The position numbers were made by a program, and so were the translations under genes. The notes under the pieces were generated by a model. It worked only from the letters and a program-made list of their open reading frames with translations. It ran no database searches and was not told where the DNA came from. A stretch of DNA of 64,000 nucleotides from Opisthocomus hoazin (lineage: Eukaryota; Chordata; Aves; Opisthocomiformes; Opisthocomidae), in NCBI RefSeq assembly GCF_030867145.1, contig NC_134418.1, forward strand, positions 59,123,682-59,187,681, read 5' to 3'. Positions 62,731 through 64,000 of this stretch are shown one piece after another; positions within the stretch are counted from its first letter, which is position 1; each line of letters starts with the position of its first letter.

Positions 62731-64000
62731 AAGTTGAATCTTTGTTGTATGGATGTTCTGTGGCATTCTGCTTTAGTGAAGTCTGAAAAACACACCATAT
62801 GGGACATACTGTCAGTCCACTCTTTCATGTCAGAACACTTGGACCTGTTGCTTGCAAAGAAAGATGTACTGGACCACCTACATTCAGGGTGCTTTGTAAC
62901 TACTGTGCCTGTGTGACACTCAAGACGTAGTACTGATTTCTCTATAGCAGGGTGTTTCTCTGTGTGCTTTCTGGAGTCCGGTATTAATGTCTATACAAGT
63001 GCAAACATGATGAGTGCTTTTCTGCAGTAAAGGCAGTTGTTCTTCTGTCTCTCTTTTTTAATTAAATGTGCACAATGGCGTATGAAAATTTAAAAATATT
63101 TCCCCCCATAGCTCACACAAATGATAGCTCTTTCTGCTGGGAGAAAAACAGATACAAGTGATCTCTTATTAATGTATTTTTTCAGAATAGTCTTTCACAG
63201 GATTGAGCATTTAGAATTTACGCAGTCTCACTGTCTGAATTCTGGTGCTTAGCTTTATTTTGGTATCTGTTCTAATATGTTCCATAACTAAAGTTTACCA
63301 ATTTTTTTTTCCCCTTGGTTTCTTAATGTCAGATTTGCAGTAACATGCTGTGCATGTACCAGGACATGAGTGTGTGTAGGTGTTTTGGTCTGTGTTAGCT
63401 CTTTACTCAGATAATTAGCACTATTTAAGTATTTGCTTTCCTAGCTTAGATTTGCTTGTTCCTGTTGGGTTAGAAAAAAGTAGTCTGGTGCCATCTGTTA
63501 CTTTCAGACTGCTGTGTAGCTTGACCTTTGTAATCCCTGTCAGATGTAGCACAGTGCTGCCGATGCTGGAAAGTGCTTCACAAAGGAAGCTGCTTCTCTT
63601 CCCTACCCATTTGAAAACAAACCTGGATGATTTCACTGCTTTGTGGGGTTTAATTATTATTGTATGTTTTGCAAAAGCTTTTCCCACAGAAGGGGCTTGA
63701 TCAGTGGATAGGCTCCAAAACTACATCTGCTTACTGTCTGCTGCTGCATGCAGGCCATCATTTTGGTCTGTCATTTCTTTTAGTTAACAGGACTGTTCAA
63801 AATACAAGAATATATAGGAAACCTGTTCAGTTTGCTCTGCAGAAGTATGGTTTGTTTTCCTTAAATTGGTAAACCACTAGCCTTTTAACCCTCAACCCGA
63901 AACATAGAAAATCTTTTATTAAAAGTCTGTGTGCAGTCCTCCTGCTGCAAAGTGAAGGGAAAAAGAAGGCACTAAAGGAATATGTAAATTGTGTAAATAC
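62731..64000. other. Intronic, no gene seen
   Basis: The last 1.27 kb carries no recognisable exon, RNA gene or repeat. Two overlapping open frames on opposite strands (about 63421-63700) of 82-88 codons show no domain and are likely chance. Confidence 0.5.

Larger units (their letters stand above)
23369..64000 (+). other. PPP3CA: PPP3CA intron 1 (5' part, runs past the window end)
   Basis: The intron opens with GTGGGT at 23369. The next exon should encode a segment starting AVPFPPSHRLT by the known family sequence. I did not find this on reading the remaining plus strand, so intron 1 probably extends beyond 64000, giving at least 40.6 kb. A very long first intron is normal for this gene in vertebrates. 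Its first kilobase is part of the CpG island. The rest is AT-rich with scattered CR1 remnants. A short exon could be missed by eye, and this limits confidence. Confidence 0.8.

Overview
This window looks like genomic DNA from a bird. Several CR1 retrotransposons are present; two end in the direct octamer-like 3' tail (ATTCTATG repeats) typical of avian CR1. A solo LTR resembles the ERVL-type LTRs common in birds. There is one large CpG island, and most of the rest is AT-rich, gene-poor sequence without dense genes, as expected for intergenic and long intronic vertebrate DNA. I cannot fix the species.

The only protein-coding gene I can support is the 5' end of PPP3CA, the catalytic A subunit (alpha isoform) of calcineurin, on the + strand. 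Its first coding exon (23311-23368) encodes MSEHKAVDPKLSTTDRVVK plus one base of the next codon and ends at a GTGGGT splice donor. It lies in a CpG island of about 21.2-24.5 kb. Just upstream is a TATA-less promoter-like block with paired CCAAT boxes, GC boxes and a YY1-like motif, followed by a 33-base G homopolymer and long GGA-rich purine tracts. Everything from 23369 to the window end is best read as the beginning of PPP3CA intron 1; I did not find exon 2.

Layout: 1-3758, intergenic with no gene seen. 3759-4444, solo ERVL-like LTR with a near-perfect 5-bp target duplication. 4450-9420, intergenic. 9421-11356, a 5'-truncated CR1 (+) that carries a 20-bp perfect foldback palindrome and was split by a second, antisense CR1 (about 10317-10730). 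12481-12720, a very old antisense CR1. 14250-14412, an unexplained exon-like open segment. 21.2-22.2 kb, upstream arm of the CpG island. 22.56-23.37 kb, PPP3CA promoter, 5'UTR and exon 1. 23.4-64 kb, intron 1, with an inverted CR1 pair at 34.3/34.9-35.4 kb, a short CR1 3' end at 45.2 kb, an old CR1 remnant at 49.9-50.5 kb, and a better preserved antisense CR1 at 61.8-62.7 kb.

I see no operon-like, CRISPR, viral-coding or toxin system, and nothing I would call a new biological system. The items most worth a second look are the foldback palindrome in the CR1 reverse-transcriptase gene, the exon-like segment at 14.25 kb, and the G33/GGA-rich promoter architecture. Most other open frames, including 200-475 codon frames in the CpG island, are explained by GC-rich low-complexity sequence.
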